From contig DCGO01000063.1 of assembly GCA_002314605.1 (NCBI GenBank), positions 1-7,376 on the forward strand: a stretch of 7,376 nucleotides of DNA, read 5' to 3'. How positions within the stretch are numbered: position 1 is the first letter of the stretch; each line of letters begins with the position of its first letter. Shown piece after piece: positions 6,506 to 7,376 of the stretch. The notes beneath the pieces were generated by a model. The model saw only the letters and a list, made by a program, of their open reading frames with translations. It did not search any database and was not told the origin of the DNA. This DNA is from Lentisphaeria bacterium UBA1776 (GTDB lineage: Bacteria; Verrucomicrobiota; Lentisphaeria; Victivallales; Victivallaceae). The position numbers and the translations under genes are program-made.

Positions 6506-7354
6506 ATGCAGAAAAAACACGATGCATCCACGGGCTCTTCCATGCCGTATCTGAAGCGGATTGCCAGGTTCACCCTGATCGAGCTTCTGGTTGTGATTGC
6601 CATTATCGCGATCCTGGCCAGCATGCTTCTCCCGGCGCTGAACAACGCCCGGGCCAAGGGGCGGGCCATCAAGTGCATCAACAACATGAAGCAGCTGGGC
6701 AGTGCGGCTGTCATGTACCGGGCCGACTACAATTTCTCGATCCCCGGAGTCAGCATGAAGGACCTTATGACCACCAAGTACAAGAGTGAACACGGCAATG
6801 CGGAACCGCCGGCCGGGGAAAAATACAGCGGGACGGGGCAGGGCAATTCCATGGAGTTCTTCAAATTCTATATCAAGCTGGACTCGAAGACTCCCTATCT
6901 CACCGGGGTCGGTTCCAAAGGACCCGATCCGTACAAGCGCGGCCCTCTGGCCTGTCCGGAACAGCGGGACCGGCCGGAGATTGAGAAGGCGAACATGAAT
7001 GTTTACCAGACAATCCGGGGCAACACCTGTCTCAACTACCAGTTTCTGAAGTCGGAAAACTGCAAACAGCCCTCACGGCTTGCGTATTTCGGCGAGATCA
7101 CCTCTTCCTGGGGGGCGGCCAAGACCTACTACCAGTTCTGCCCCATGGGCGTCTATTTCCCCCACAGCGGGGAATCGGTGAGCAATGTCCTCTTTTACGA
7201 CAATCACGTTGCTCCGAGGAAACTCGGGACCTTCAGCATCAATTATTCCAGCAGCGGCAATTCCAACTCGTACAGCTATACCCCCTTCTGGAGGCCTGAT
7301 GACAAGTATGCGGCCCGCGGGGACAACGATGCCAAGGCCAACAATTCCTATTGA
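6506..7354 (+). CDS. Prepilin-type N-terminal cleavage/methylation protein (H-X9-DG-like)
   Basis: This 282-residue secreted, pseudopilin-like protein starts with a basic leader (residues 1-21) followed by FTLIELLVVIAIIAILASML (22-41), the class III signal and membrane helix of type IV pilins and type II secretion pseudopilins. The residue before the cleavage-site Phe is Arg, not the usual Gly, a variant seen in Lentisphaerota and related phyla. NNARAKGRAIKCINNMKQLG (46-65) is the family's conserved continuation. The C-terminal part has an H-X9-DG-type motif in altered form: His220, eleven residues, then Asp232-Asn233. Cys57, 150, 175, 186 and 212 could form disulphides. The Ser/Asn-rich end (SSSGNSNSYSYTP, 248-260) looks like an exposed loop. 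Such proteins occur in dozens of copies in Lentisphaerota genomes, with no established function; a cell-surface role in polymer binding is only a guess. It follows PIG-L, probably on the same transcript. Confidence 0.9.
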   Translation: MQKKHDASTGSSMPYLKRIARFTLIELLVVIAIIAILASMLLPALNNARAKGRAIKCINNMKQLGSAAVMYRADYNFSIPGVSMKDLMTTKYKSEHGNAEPPAGEKYSGTGQGNSMEFFKFYIKLDSKTPYLTGVGSKGPDPYKRGPLACPEQRDRPEIEKANMNVYQTIRGNTCLNYQFLKSENCKQPSRLAYFGEITSSWGAAKTYYQFCPMGVYFPHSGESVSNVLFYDNHVAPRKLGTFSINYSSSGNSNSYSYTPFWRPDDKYAARGDNDAKANNSY

Positions 7355-7376
7355 ACCTGAAAGCGTGAAGAAAATC

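Noticed and set aside
5546..6793. Long minus-strand open frame (415 residues) opposite the PIG-L and prepilin-like genes
   Set aside because: It spans two recognised genes and the gap between them, and shows no domain motif.

Overview
The window looks like chromosomal DNA from a GC-rich bacterium of the Lentisphaerota/Victivallis type; a planctomycete-like relative is the alternative. The main clue is the last gene, a prepilin-type protein with FTLIELLVV...LASMLLPAL followed by a CINNMKQLG-like segment. Lentisphaerota genomes carry this family in many copies, often beside sugar-acting enzymes and AraC regulators. The multi-module acetylxylan-esterase-like protein is also typical of these lineages. 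This placement rests on remembered family traits, not on a search.

All supported genes lie on the plus strand. Positions 1-47 are the last codons of an upstream gene. Positions 61-265 hold a small one-pass membrane protein broken by a one-base frameshift near base 100. It runs 14 bases into the next gene. Positions 252-3335 encode a 1027-residue protein with a CE7 acetylxylan-esterase-like module, a second complete alpha/beta-hydrolase module, and a third module that looks degenerate. After a gap of 3 bases comes a CapA-family metallophosphatase-like protein (3339-4559). After a gap of 2 bases comes an AraC-family regulator (4562-5361), whose frame is broken inside a run of nine Gs. These four genes are so tightly packed that they are almost certainly one transcript. 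The regulator could then respond to a compound handled by the two enzymes.

Positions 5362-5569 are non-coding. They contain GC-rich palindromic sequence that could act as a weak terminator, a LacI/CcpA-like half-conserved palindrome, and a very good sigma-70-type promoter (TTGACT, 17 bases, TATATT). This promoter starts a second unit: a PIG-L family deacetylase (5570-6412) and, 93 bases on, the prepilin-like protein (6506-7354).

The shared theme is removal of acyl groups: ester-linked acyl groups by the esterase modules and N-acetyl groups by the PIG-L protein. None of the three enzymes shows a signal peptide. The simplest reading is intracellular processing of an imported, acylated (oligo)saccharide under AraC control, but the substrate cannot be read from the sequence. 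The most notable oddities are the poly-G frameshift in the regulator, the three-module esterase, and the broken small membrane gene. Two frameshifts in one operon leave open that the assembly contains small indel errors.
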